DNA from: Hanleya hanleyi
Lineage: Eukaryota > Mollusca > Polyplacophora > Lepidopleurida > Hanleyidae
Length of the DNA stretch: 64,000 bases
Direction: 5' to 3'
Assembly (NCBI GenBank): GCA_036873755.1
Contig: JAVTVY010020444.1
Location: 1 to 64,000, forward strand
How positions within the stretch are numbered: position 1 is the first letter of the stretch; each line of letters begins with the position of its first letter. A program made the position numbers and the translations under genes. Under the pieces are notes generated by a model. That model saw only the letters and a list, made by a program, of their open reading frames with translations, was not told where the DNA came from and made no database searches. Shown here piece after piece: positions 1-10,805 of the stretch.

Positions 1-563
1 AAAAAATGGAAAATGAGATTTTGTATTTTTTATGTCCATAATGTGCCCAAATTTCACATAAATAAATTTATTGACTGACAAGATCATTGAAAATAGTTTA
101 ATTAATACTTAATTATTCATGTTGTTAAAATTTCTCTGCCATTATTCGCCAAAAACCGATGAAAACGGCAAGTTTTGGTCATTGACAACAGCCTTTTATC
201 TTTGGTGTTGTTGTTCTTGCCGTACATCGTTGGAAAGCGGAAGTTCCAAGCTGTAACTTGAATTTGGGTTAGATCGGCATTCTCCGCCTCAATCCGGTGT
301 ATTCCCGAGAGAAAATACCGTAGAACTCTGACGGAAACATCCATATATGGCAGAAGCTCATTATCATACGGCTCGGGGTCTCGGAAACATCCTTTTATGG
401 CGAAAGCTCATTACCATAACAGGGTTAGATGCAGGATTTTCGCCAAAGTCCTTGTTTGAAAATAGCTTTGTCGTTATTTGAAAAAACTAATTTTGCAAAA
501 TGGCTAATATCACTCAAATGGTGTTGAACATGCCAAACATTGTCAGTTTGTGTTCTTCACTCA
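1..563. other. Unassigned flank
   Basis: No coding region is supported. A short segment reading 'ggaaacatcc ... atggc(a/g)(a)aagctcatta' occurs twice, near 328-372 and 385-418, a small local duplication. The segment should be intronic or intergenic relative to the minus-strand receptor guanylate cyclase gene, whose nearest recognised exon is at 22587-22725. Confidence 0.4.
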
Positions 564-641
564 CAGGGTTCTCCATAAGAGCCGGCGGCCGGCGGTATAC
601 GTACACCTGTTGGAGGTAGTGCCGCCGGGTGTTTTGACATA

Positions 642-2312
642 CGGTAATTTCCCTATTAATTCACCTTCCAAATTTAATTCGAAAACGGCCGATTTTTCCG
701 CTGTCGTGATTTTGTCCATCCTAATAAAACGAACACGGGAGCATTTTCAATATCCGTGAAACAATAAATTCGAACACTCCCGTTTTCGCCAGGGAGTTCG
801 TGCCGATGAAAGTAAAGTGAATATGTTACTAGAATCTCGTATAGTATATATATCTGCGTATGCTATTATTTGTAAGAGCAGAGAAACAACAGGGAATGGT
901 ACAATATAATCAGACTGAATTACTATTACTTACAGTCTATAAGGAAAAAAATTGATTCAATTAACTCCGCAGTCCTGTAATTTTATCCTAACTTGATCGC
1001 ATTTCGCCGCATTCGGGAAAAATATATACGGTAGTCCCCCGCACGTGGTCGAGTGTCTGCACACGGCCCGCTATTGAATCATTCTTCAGTTTCCAGCGTT
1101 CGTATATCAGATATCTTTCTTTAAACCAGCATTCCTTTATTTGAAAAACACACATTATTTTAAGTAACAAATTTGAGAGATCTTCAACGTTAATATATTT
1201 GTTCGTCGTATATGCTAAACCCCTCGCTGTCCCCCATTTACCTGCCTGACCTGCCCTGTATTATTCGTATGGGAGGCACTTGGGCCGTGTTCAAAGGAGG
1301 CACTGGAAGGGAGCGGAGTTCAAACTTTGTCGGGTGACGTTCCCGCGGAGATATCAAGTTGTAACGTGTGTGCTGGTGAATTGCATCAGATTTCTTCACA
1401 GCAACTGAATCCTTCGTTTGGGGAAAGCAAGATGCGATTTAACCTTTCGGTATGCTGTATGCTATTCGTTATATTTTCACGTGAAGTGGACAATCAAACG
1501 ACCATTATTTGACGTCAAAAATGAGCCATCACGAAAAGCCTTTTGGAAGGATGTAAATTTAACGTTGATTTTATTTTAGTATTTTGATCAATAAAAATTT
1601 CTAAAAATAAAAAATCTGGACTACAATTCTCGAGCATACCCCCTCAGTGCCCCTCAATTTCCTACTGAAACACCAAGCCTCCACATGAATGACATTTGCT
1701 GCAGGTCTCCTTTGATATTTAAATTGTCAATGGCTACATTGTTTTGAGTACCGGGATAGCTTGCTAATGAAGTGTTTAGTTTATTTTTAGCCTGTCCAGC
1801 TATTTCCCATTCAGCACAGCTTGTCCTCCAGAGAAAACCACATAAAATGGAAGAATCCAAAGTCAGGATAGGGGTGACAAGATGTTTCAGTTTCCAGTGG
1901 AGAGATTCTGAACAGCATGAAATATATAGTGAAATAGGAGAGTCCACGTGCAGCATGCAAGTTTCACCCAGACTGGAAATGACGCTTATTCATATGCAAA
2001 TGAGATCGTGTGTAATAACATTGAATTGACTGCCTGGGGAATACCTTGTCCCTTCGGAAGCCCAAATTCAGCTCTGGGTGAGGATGCGCGATTCACCAGC
2101 AAGAGGCAATTGAAAGGGGTTTCAAATTAACGCTGCAGTATTATGGGTTTGTGTGTTAATGTGTGGCCCTCGATTCTCCGTGAAAGTCGGCGCGACATTT
2201 AATTCGAACACTCGCGTTTTTCTAGAATTCGCTCAACAAATAATTCGAAAGTAGCCAATTTTTGGAGTGCTGAGTTTCATCACTACATCGCGAATTAATA
2301 GGGAAATTACCG
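642..2312. mobile_element. TA-flanked DNA element inside element O
   Basis: The ends are perfect 21-bp inverted repeats (642-662 and 2292-2312, CGGTAATTTCCCTATTAATTC) flanked by TA on each side. The uninterrupted site is seen in the related copy at about 6796-6806, where the two flanks join with a single TA. This fits a Tc1/mariner-like or other TA-targeting superfamily. No transposase ORF is recognisable in the 1.67 kb interior. Subterminal stretches (about 655-830 and 2180-2280) recur in inverted order near 13040-13245 and 10806-10920, which defines a second diverged copy. Confidence 0.75.
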
Positions 2313-3330
2313 TATCTCGGGGGGAAAAAAAATAAAGCTAATAGTTCAATTTGGTTGTAATGCAAGCAATATGTAATGTAATCCGACTTCGTGCGTTTAA
2401 TTTTCGTCATGCTTGGGGTAGAATATGAGAAAAAAAAATCATAAAAGGAAAAGGAAAAAGTCAAACTTCTTCTAACCTTACGGTAACGGAATCTATACAC
2501 TGCATAACATGGCCTGTTTCCGGTTTTGCGATGTTATAGTCCTGTTGATTGGTTGAATACAATAGATGAGCCAATCAGAAGTGTCGTACATTGGGACGCG
2601 CCGCTTCTGGTTTCAGTCGTCGACAGAATGACTGTACGGGGTTGAGGGGGAATTTTCGAAATGAAACGTCGACAACTGAGTTTGAGCGAAGCCTTCAAAC
2701 GAAATAAAAGATGATCTTTTGACGGGGATGGCGATGCTGTCAGTACAGTGCCGCCGAATATTAATGACAGCGACTCAAAATGTGACTGTCGAACATTTTG
2801 ATGCAGTGCCAGTTACAACAACAACGACAATGGGGTCGTCAAATTCACCCGTTAAAGCCAATGACGGCATATTAAGTGACAATTAATTCTCAACACTATA
2901 AATGAACCTATCTTTGCAATTATCCTGATACAATTTTGAGCATAAAGATACCCCCCCCCCCAAAAAAAAAGATTTTATGTAGATTTGGCATGATGTTCCC
3001 CTTACCGAAATGGAAACACTCGCAATACTATGGTAACACTCTGGTAATGATATGGTAAGAACTGGTAATACTAGGGTAATACATATGGTCAGAAAACCAG
3101 ATGATCTGGTTTGACAATGGTTCTATTTCTATGGTCTGGTAACAATATGGTTTGAAAAGAACTTGTCATTTTACTACGCACCACAACTGGTAATGATCTG
3201 GTTTGCACAGCAGAGCTCTGGTAATGATCGGGTTTGAAAAGGACTTTGTTTTTCAGCACACACACACACTGGTAATGATCTGGTTTGAAAAGAACTTAAT
3301 GATTCAGACTGAAAGCCTATATAATTATCA

Positions 3331-5450
3331 ACAAGCAGCCAGAGGATGCTAGGTCCCCCGCCAAAATGGCAGCAATATTTATAAGCGCTGTCGGTTTCAG
3401 AAGATATTCATGAGGATGGCAACAGCTACTTCACAGGCGTAAGAAGCAGAGGGGTCTTTCCACCTTCCCAGGTTTTGAGATCAACTCCGAATGGCTGACT
3501 GAATGTTGATTGCTTAACTGTAATATATTTTCTTTACCATGTAGCATGAAAATTATGTAACCGAAATGCAACCCCAAGAGACAACTCATGGCATATTATC
3601 TGAATTTGACAAGAATATGAAGGCATCCTCAACCTATTGCCCAGAAACCAAATTTAGACTTTGCCACAAGGAGTCACCACCTGTAGGCGCAAGCAGGCAA
3701 AACACAATCCCAAATGACCTCATGTCATGGTATCGGCATATGAACTTTGAGACTCTGAAGAGGGGTCCTCAAGTTATTGCCGGTACTAGATGCCCACCGG
3801 TGTTCATGTTATTTGGGGCGGGTCACATATGAATACAAAATTTGAGAATAATCTGATGAGCAGTTGTCAAATTATTGCCCGGAAACAAATTTTTCCACCA
3901 GGAGACGCCACCTGTAGGCAGAAGCGGGAAAAATACAATCCCAAGGAACATGGTATCGTGGGGACATCTGCATACCAAATTTGAGAAGAATCCGATGAGG
4001 GTCCTCAAGTTATTGCCCAGAAACCAAATTTAGATTTTGACACCAGGTGACGCCACCTCTAGGCGCAAGTCAGTGAAATGCATTATCAAGCGACATCTTA
4101 TGTCACGGTACATTCATACAAAATTTGAGAAGAATCCGATGGTCAGTTCTCAAGTTATTACCCGGAAACGAATTTGTGATGTTGCCACCAGGTGGCGCCA
4201 CCTGTGAGTGCAAGTGAGCGAAAGGCAATCCCAAGCAACAGCTCCTGGCATGGTAAATGCATGCCAAATTTGAGAAGAATCCGATGAGCCGCAACGTTTC
4301 TCATGTTACCCAGAAAGGTACATATGTAGGATATTTCAAAGAAATTCGACCAAGTGTTTCTAAGTTATCACTTGCAGCATGGAATAATGGAATGAACTAG
4401 TGGCGCCACCTCCGGGTGGATTTTGCTGAAACGCATCACCAACGGTGTTTTGTCGCAGGGAATGCATTTACCAAATTTCAAAGAAATCCGACAAATTGTT
4501 CGAAAGTTATCGCTTCCGAAGGATTTGAACAAACATGAACGGACATGCATTAAAGATTGGAACAAGACCCAGTGGTGCCACCTACAGGCGGATCTTGCTG
4601 AAACGTAATACCAGCGACGTCTTGTCGCAAAGAATGCAGATGCCAAATTTCGGAGGAATCCGACAAAGCATTTAGGAGTTATCGCTTACGCAGTATTTGC
4701 ACGGACATGCACTAAATATTGGAACAAGACCCAGTGGCGCCACCTACAGGCGGATCTTGCTGAAACGTAATACCAGCGACGTCTTGTCGCAAAGAATGCA
4801 GATGCCAAATTTCGGAGGAATCCGACAAAGCATTTAGGAGTTATCGCTTACGCAGTATTTGCACGGACATGCACTAAATATTGGAACAACACCCAGTGGC
4901 GCCACCTACAGGCGGATCTTGCTGAAACGTAATACCAACAGACGTCTTGTCGCAAAGAATGCAGATGCCAAATTTCGGAGGAATCCGACAAAGCATTTAG
5001 GAGTTATCGCTTACGAAGTATTTGCACGGACATGCACGGACATGCACTAAAGATTGGAACAAGACCCAGTGGCGCCACCTACAGGCGGATCTTGCTGAAA
5101 CGTAATACCAAGAGACGTCTTGTCGCAAAGAATGCAGATGCCAAATTTCGGAGGAATCCGACAAAGCATTTAGAAGTTATTGCTTACGAAGTATTTGCAC
5201 GGACATGTCCGTGCATGACGGACACATAGAAGCAAGACCCCAGTGGCGCCACCTACAGGCGGATCTTGCTGAAACGTAATACCAAGAGACGTCTTGTCGC
5301 AAAGAATGCAGATGCCAAATTTCGGAGGAATCCGACAAAGCATTTAGAAGTTATTGCTTACGAAGTATTTGCACGGACATGTCCGTGCATGCACAGACAC
5401 ATAGAAGCAAGAACCATTTTAAAGTCCCCGGCCGCGTTGCGGCGGGGGAC
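3331..5450 (+). mobile_element. Pearl/Helentron-like non-autonomous element P1, copy a
   Basis: A 5' end with GTCCCCCGCC at about 3351 and a 3' end with a GC hairpin (ccccggccgcgttgcggcgggg, about 5426-5447) carry subterminal inverted repeats GTCCCCCGCC/GGCGGGGGAC. Between them are degenerate monomers (3640-4330) and five closely similar monomers of 162-174 bp (about 4568-5400) containing 'agtggcgccacctacaggcgg' and 'ccaaatttcggaggaatccg'. The last monomers run into GGACATG-rich sequence just before the hairpin. The empty site is at about 28147-28156 in the second copy of element E, where ataattatca joins aaaaggata directly. The layout matches pearl elements of oysters and the Helentron-associated elements of other animals; the class is inferred. 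Confidence 0.7.
4568..5405 (+). repeat. Tandem array of about five 162-174 bp monomers (P1a)
   Basis: Monomer starts, taken at the 'cccagtggYgcc' motif, fall at about 4568, 4730, 4892, 5065 and 5239. The middle copies are nearly identical, differing mainly in the number of 'gcacggacat' units at the monomer junction. The short open frames running through it merely read the repeat. Confidence 0.85.
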
Positions 5451-5680
5451 AAAAAGGATACTCTGGTATTGATCTAGAAAGAATTGACTTAAACATTGGT
5501 CATCTCCCTTGAACATAGAGGGCGCTGCTAGTTTGAATTTCAACTGATTTTGGGGGGAAGCTGAGCTAAAGGTCTACATAAAATGTTGTGCAGTTTGAGA
5601 TCAAATAATTCACAAAAAAGGGTATGTAAATCCTGTACAGATCGTCTCATAGGGATTATGAAACTTCAGCTGGCATTCTA

Positions 5681-6872
5681 CAGGGTTCTCCATTTATTTG
5701 GGAACACCTGTACAATCATATCCAAACAGGTGTATGTGGTTGTTAACTGCCAAGCGCAGCGAGGCGTTTCAAATTTAGGCCGGGGGCTTGGGGGCCGCCA
5801 GAAAACCTAGATGCTCTAGCTGTGGTGCAATCTGAGCCATTTTGGGATGAAAATTCTAAGTTCCTAGCACAGGGTATTTTTTATATAGCATTCAGCAATT
5901 GAGCTACCCCATCCCAGTCACCCCCCATTTAGCCCATGAAACCAGATTCCTATCAAGCTTACATAACAATATCAAACAGGTGGATTACAAAAAATGAACA
6001 CTAAGTAAGAACTTGGTAGATTTTGAAGTGGAAGCTAAACAAAATAGGCCTATGCTGTGTGAAGAAATTTGACCTGGCCTAAACTGTTCTGAAATTTGAA
6101 CTGAACATCATGCCAAATCTACATAAATCTTTTTTTTGAGGGGGGTATCTTTATGCTCAAAATTGTATCAGGATAATTGCAAAAATAGGTTCATTTAAAG
6201 TTTATTTCCGTGTTGACAATTAATTGTCACTTATTATGCCGTCATTGGCTTTAACGGGTGAATTTGATGACCCCGTTGTCGTTTGACGTTGTTGTTGTAA
6301 CTGGCACTGCATCAAATTGTTTGACATGGTCACATTTTGAGTCGCTGTCATTAATATTTGGCGGCACTCTACTGACAGCATCGCCATCCCCGTCAGAAGA
6401 TCATCTTTTATTTCGTTTGAAGGCTTCGCTCAAACTCAGTTGCCGACGTTTCATTTTGAAAATTCCCCCTCAACCCCGTACAGTCATTCTGTCGACGACT
6501 GAAACCGGAAGCCGCGTCCCAATGTACGACGCTTCTGATTGGCTCATCAATTGTATTCAACCAATCAACAGGATGATAACATCGCAAAACCGGAAACAGG
6601 CCATGTTATGCAGTGTATAGATTCCGTTACCGTAAGGTTAGAAGAAGTTTGACTTTTTCCTTTTCCTTTATGATCTTTTTTTCTCATATTCTGCCCCAAG
6701 CATGACGAAAATTAAATGCACGAAGTCGGATTACATTACATATTGCTTGCATTACAACCAAATTGAACTATTAGCTTTATTTTTTTTCCCGAGATATGTC
6801 AAAATACCCGGCGGCACTACCTCCGACAGGTGTACGTATACCGCCGACCGCCGGCTCTTATGGAGAACCCTG
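5681..6872 (+). mobile_element. hAT-like element O', complete 1.19-kb non-autonomous copy
   Basis: It starts CAGGGTTCTCCATTTATTTG and ends with the reverse complement of CAGGGTTCTCCATAAGAGCC. The hexamer attcta is present on both sides (5675-5680 and 6873-6878) and occurs once in the unoccupied site at about 28379-28384, so a 6-bp target duplication is directly visible. It is the same family as the 564-8133 element but in the opposite orientation and inserted two levels deep inside it. No transposase reading frame survives. Confidence 0.8.
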
Positions 6873-8133
6873 ATTCTACATAAAGCTTTTTTATAATTTT
6901 AACCCAATAGTTTATTAAAATACTGTAGTTAATTCAAGGCCCCAGCTATAACAACAACAACATGTCCATGGAAGAGCATATGTACTGCAATAGATTTAGT
7001 GCCAGTCATCATATACAAGTTTTAACAAAGTGTACCATGCAAATTTAATGATTTAAGAAACTACCAGTGCACATGGCATGCATGTACAAATTATTCAGTA
7101 TATGTTGGAGTATAATTACAACCTATATGGCCAGCAATGGATATTCAGTATTCTATTCTTTGACACAGATCATCGCCAGAGCATTACCAGAGCATTACCA
7201 GAGCAATACCCTATCAAAACCAGATTAAAACCAGATCATCAAACCAGTGTATTACCAGAGCATTCGATCGTCAAACATGTCAAACCAGAGCATTACCAGA
7301 TCTATTGCCATATCGATACCCCATGTTCCAAAAACAGATCATTACCCCATCAAAACCAGATTAATACCAGATCACCTAACCAGAGTATTGCCAGAGCATT
7401 TTCCATATTGATACCATATCACTCATACCATATCATTACCAGACCATTACCATATTGATACCAGATCATTGTCCCATTCTTCAAACCAGATCATTACCAG
7501 ATGTATTGCCATATCGATACCCCATGTTCCAAAAACAGATCATTACCCCATCAAAACCAGATTGATACCAGATCACCTAACCAGAGTATTACCAGAGCAT
7601 TTTCCATATTGATACCATATCACTTTTTACTCTGGCAATGATATGGTTTTAATATGGTTTTGATCTGGTAATGCTAGGGCAATTTTGGCATATTATGGTA
7701 AGGGCAGTTCAGATTTCAGAACAGTTTAGGCCAGGTCAAATTTCTTCACACAGCATAAGCCTATTTGTTTAGCTTCCACTTCAAAATCTATCAAGTTCTT
7801 ACTTAGTGTTGATTTTTCTTAATCCACCTGTTTGATATTGTTATGGAAGCTTAATAGGAATCTGGCTTCATGGGCTAAATGGAGGGTGACTGGGATGGGG
7901 TAGCTTAATTGCTGAATGCTATATAAAAATACCCTGTGCTAGGAACTTAGAATTTTCATCCCAAAATGCCCCAAAATGGCTCAGATTGCACCACAGAGCA
8001 TCTAGGGTTTCTGGCGGCTGGGGGCCGCCCCCGGCCTAATTTTTAAACGCCTCGCTGCGCTCGGCAGTTAACAACCACATACACCTGTTTGGATATGATT
8101 GTACAGGTGTTCCCAAAGAAATGGAGAACCCTG

Positions 8134-9127
8134 TGGGTGTTTTACACAAACTACTGTGCCTTTTGCCCCTGATATTCACTTTAATCTATGAGTTTTCTAA
8201 ATAAAGTCATTTGATTTTGTGGTAAAATGGTCATTTGATTTTATAGTTGTGTCCTTTTTAAGGACGCTGTGACACCGGCTGTATCTAACTCTGGCCATAT
8301 CACTTCGGAGGACAGCGGAGCTTGCCGAGTGACGTCAATTGGAGTGTCTGGAGATGCGCGCTCGGTCACTTCCTTAGCAATGGCTCAGAGCGGATTGGCG
8401 GATGTTCGATGGCTTGAACTGTTTGAAGCGTGAAAGAAACAATAAATCATGCCTTTTCACAATTTTTGTATCGTTGGAACGAGCCAAGTTGTCAAGGAAA
8501 TAGTAGAAAGGACTCATGGCTGTAGAAACCGAATAAAACTACAGTTTTTACGCTCCAGAGCGCCACTTTGATGCCGTACACCCAACCATTTGACTAGCAA
8601 ATGTTTATGGCCCATTTTCTCTAAAATCAGTTTTCCGGCCGAAATCGTTCCTAAGGAAAAATCGTTTGCCTCTATTTATTTATGGATCTTCAAGAAAAAT
8701 TCAGGGAATATTCCTACGATATAGACACACATTATTATATGGTTTTCAGTGGGAAATTACGTTATGTGGCTGTTATCTGAGAACCTTTTGTGGCATTTTT
8801 TTTTCAGTGAAAAGTATTATCAAATTTGTGTTTGTGTAAATCAATGATTATCACCATAATACCATATAAAAATGTTCTAATAATGTGCATACACGCTCAG
8901 TAATGTAAAATATAAATGTTTTGTGCAATAAAAATAAAAACGCAGGTCAAACGATTTTTACTCGTGACGTTTATTGAAAATGGCCAGGTGGCGCTGCTGG
9001 TGTGGTTTTAGTCACGTGACCACCCTGAAAATTTGCATACAATCATATTTTATCCATCCCTGCACCTGTACAAAATCTCATGGTACTAGGTCTAACAGAA
9101 CCGGAGATTCAGCATATGGTCAAGTAG
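8134..9127. other. Unassigned AT-rich interval
   Basis: About 1 kb between element O and the first recognisable CR1-like sequence. I see no ORF with familiar motifs and no clear terminal repeats. A short direct repeat 'gtcatttgattttRt' occurs at about 8206 and 8231. Confidence 0.4.
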
Positions 9128-9318
9128 CATGTCCCCTTAAACTCTATAAACTGGATAATGGAGCCTACAGATGGATGGAATCATATCTGTGTGACAGAAA
9201 TCAATATGTCTTGATTGCCAACTCTAAATCTGAATCCCTAAATATTCAAGCAGGGGTACCACAAGGGTCCATACTGGGCCCACTGTTATTCGTTATCTAT
9301 GTAAATGGTTTGCTGTTA

Positions 9319-9641
9319 CAGTACAAGGCAGAAATATCTTGATGCTAAACGCGAGTTAAAAAAATCATTTTCGCGACTATAATTTATTAATCTCAATCGG
9401 AAAACGCGCCTCAATCGCGCAAAAACAAAAGCATAATCGCGACTGAGACGCGTCGACCGCTCGCCGTCACTGCTACCATCGGCCGCTTTAACACGCTGAC
9501 GCGTTTACAGAAAACAGTTGGGTCGAAAGCGCGTCTTCCGAAATTTACAGTCGCGACTCCTTCAATAAACTAGCGCGAGTCACTCTCGATTACTTCGCGT
9601 TCTACTCGCGTTTAGCATCAAGATATTTCTGCCTTGTACTG
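9319..9641. mobile_element. 323-bp TA-flanked MITE with perfect 38-bp inverted repeats
   Basis: Both ends read CAGTACAAGGCAGAAATATC inward, and the identity continues without a mismatch for 38 bases (9319-9356 and 9604-9641). TA flanks each end (9317-9318, 9642-9643). It splits the CR1-like RT just before its YADD box. The interior has many CGCG and TCGCG motifs, far more CpG than its surroundings. It has no coding capacity. The TA target suggests Tc1/mariner-type mobilisation. Confidence 0.85.
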
Positions 9642-9643
9642 TA

Positions 9644-10090
9644 TGTAATTTGAATAGTACTGTTGATTTATATGCTGATGACACCACTGCTTATTATGCT
9701 GCACCAACTATCACTATAATAAATGAAACACTGAACCAGGATTTGATAACTATTGAAGGATGGTGTAAATCAATAAAATGCACTTCAATATTCCAAAATC
9801 AAACATCATACTAATGGGCTCAAGTAGTAACACATTACGAAATTCCAATGAACAGCTGAGTATCGATGACAATGGTCAAACTCTAAAGAGTGTTTCTAAG
9901 GATAAAATCCTAGGCTTCATAATTGATGATGATCCTGATGAATCCTGGTCTGATCACACAGACCATATATGTAAAAAGATATCTCAGAATCTTGGCATTC
10001 TTTACCATAACAGGAAACTCCTTCAAAGAGATGCCAAACTCATATTTTGCAACGCATATGTTCTCCCACACATTGACTATTGTTGTACAA
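9644..10090 (+). pseudogene. CR1-like reverse transcriptase fragment (catalytic YADD and thumb)
   Basis: Translation gives the YADDT box at about 9670-9684, followed by IEGWCKS, NIPKSN and KILGFIIDDDPDESWSDHTD, then the NAYVLPHIDY motif that precedes the conserved TIWG segment. It is the continuation of 9130-9318 after the MITE and ends at the hAT insertion at 10091, which is flanked by tacaa. The equivalent in the other copy is 43981-44884. The frame is largely open but isolated from start and end, so it is a fossil. Confidence 0.8.
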
Positions 10091-10805
10091 CAGGGTTCTT
10101 ACTCTTTCACAGTTATGAAATTCCATGACTTTCCATGACTTTTTTGGACAAATTCCATGACTTTTTACTGTATTTTTTTTACCGAACATGTGATTTTCCC
10201 GGACCCGCGAACTTCATTTCGTCGAATGTCGCGTGTTGTCTGTGAAATTGCCAGAATCTCCCATCAGTGCATCAGTTTTCATTTTACTATTTAGAAATTA
10301 TTTTTATTTAATCAGACCCCATTAACAATATTGATAAAACGGATTTATTGCTGTCTTGATTCTCTTTATTATATTATTCCATGTGAATTTCTACTTTTTC
10401 TGAGTAATTCCACTTAAGAGTAGCTTCCCTTAAGGGGTATGGGGGTAGGAAAAATTAATTTTGCCAAAAATCCATTCAGGTCCATAATAATCATTTATAT
10501 TTGATATGTGGACAAAACTGTTTTGAAAAATATCATTGACATTTGGATATATATAACCAGGGTTCGTACACCTTAGGATGTCTGAAATTCCATGACTTTT
10601 CCATGACTTTCCATGACCAACTTCAGGAAATTCCATGACCTTTTCGGGCACACTTTCCCAGAAATGTGAAGATTTTTTACACTGAAATTCTTCATTGGTG
10701 GTGGATATCCTGCGAAGTCAATGCCATTATTTGTCTGCATGCCCTAATTTTAATATGCAAATGCCATACATAATTGAATCAAAAATGTCCCACAATAACA
10801 AACAA

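Larger units (their letters stand above)
2999..7704. mobile_element. Element E, copy 1: foldback-like element with inverted subrepeat arrays
   Basis: The ends are CCCTTACCGAAATG and the reverse complement of CCCTTACCATAATATG. Inside each end is an array of short subrepeats built on CTGGTAATGATCTGGTTTGA: forward on the left (about 3010-3300) and reverse complemented on the right (about 7150-7680), so the whole is a large imperfect foldback. The unique core is short and has no coding capacity. It interrupts element O, and the empty site is preserved in the copy at about 6099-6125; comparison suggests at most 1 bp of target is duplicated. Two later insertions sit inside it, a pearl-like element at 3331-5450 and a hAT at 5681-6872. 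Without them the element is about 1.4 kb. I do not recognise the superfamily; tandem subrepeats inside inverted ends recall Foldback or MULE-type elements. Confidence 0.65.
564..8133 (-). mobile_element. hAT-like DNA transposon 'O', non-autonomous, heavily interrupted
   Basis: The left end reads CAGGGTTCTCCATAAGAGCC and the right end is the reverse complement of CAGGGTTCTCCATTTCTTTG, a short terminal inverted repeat of hAT type. A smaller copy of the same family in the opposite orientation lies at 5681-6872 and shows what the uninterrupted element looks like. Alignment to it shows that 642-2314 and 2999-7704 are later insertions. The subterminal GC-rich segment (564-640) and the long internal block (2313-2998 against 6125-6800) match the small copy as inverted repeats. 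No transposase is visible. The flanks (cactca on the left, tgggtg on the right) do not form an obvious target duplication, so the ends could be decayed or could come from two events. Confidence 0.7.

Noticed and set aside
4423..5472. Several 60-70 codon frames with HLQADLAET-like and NRRLVAKNADAKFRR-like peptides
   Set aside because: They are reading frames across the P1 monomers and repeat with the monomer period.
7078..7458. A 126-codon frame with repeated ITRALPEQ- and PEH-like phrases
   Set aside because: It is a translation of the ACCAGAGCATTACC subrepeat array of element E; the same appears at 38869-39066.
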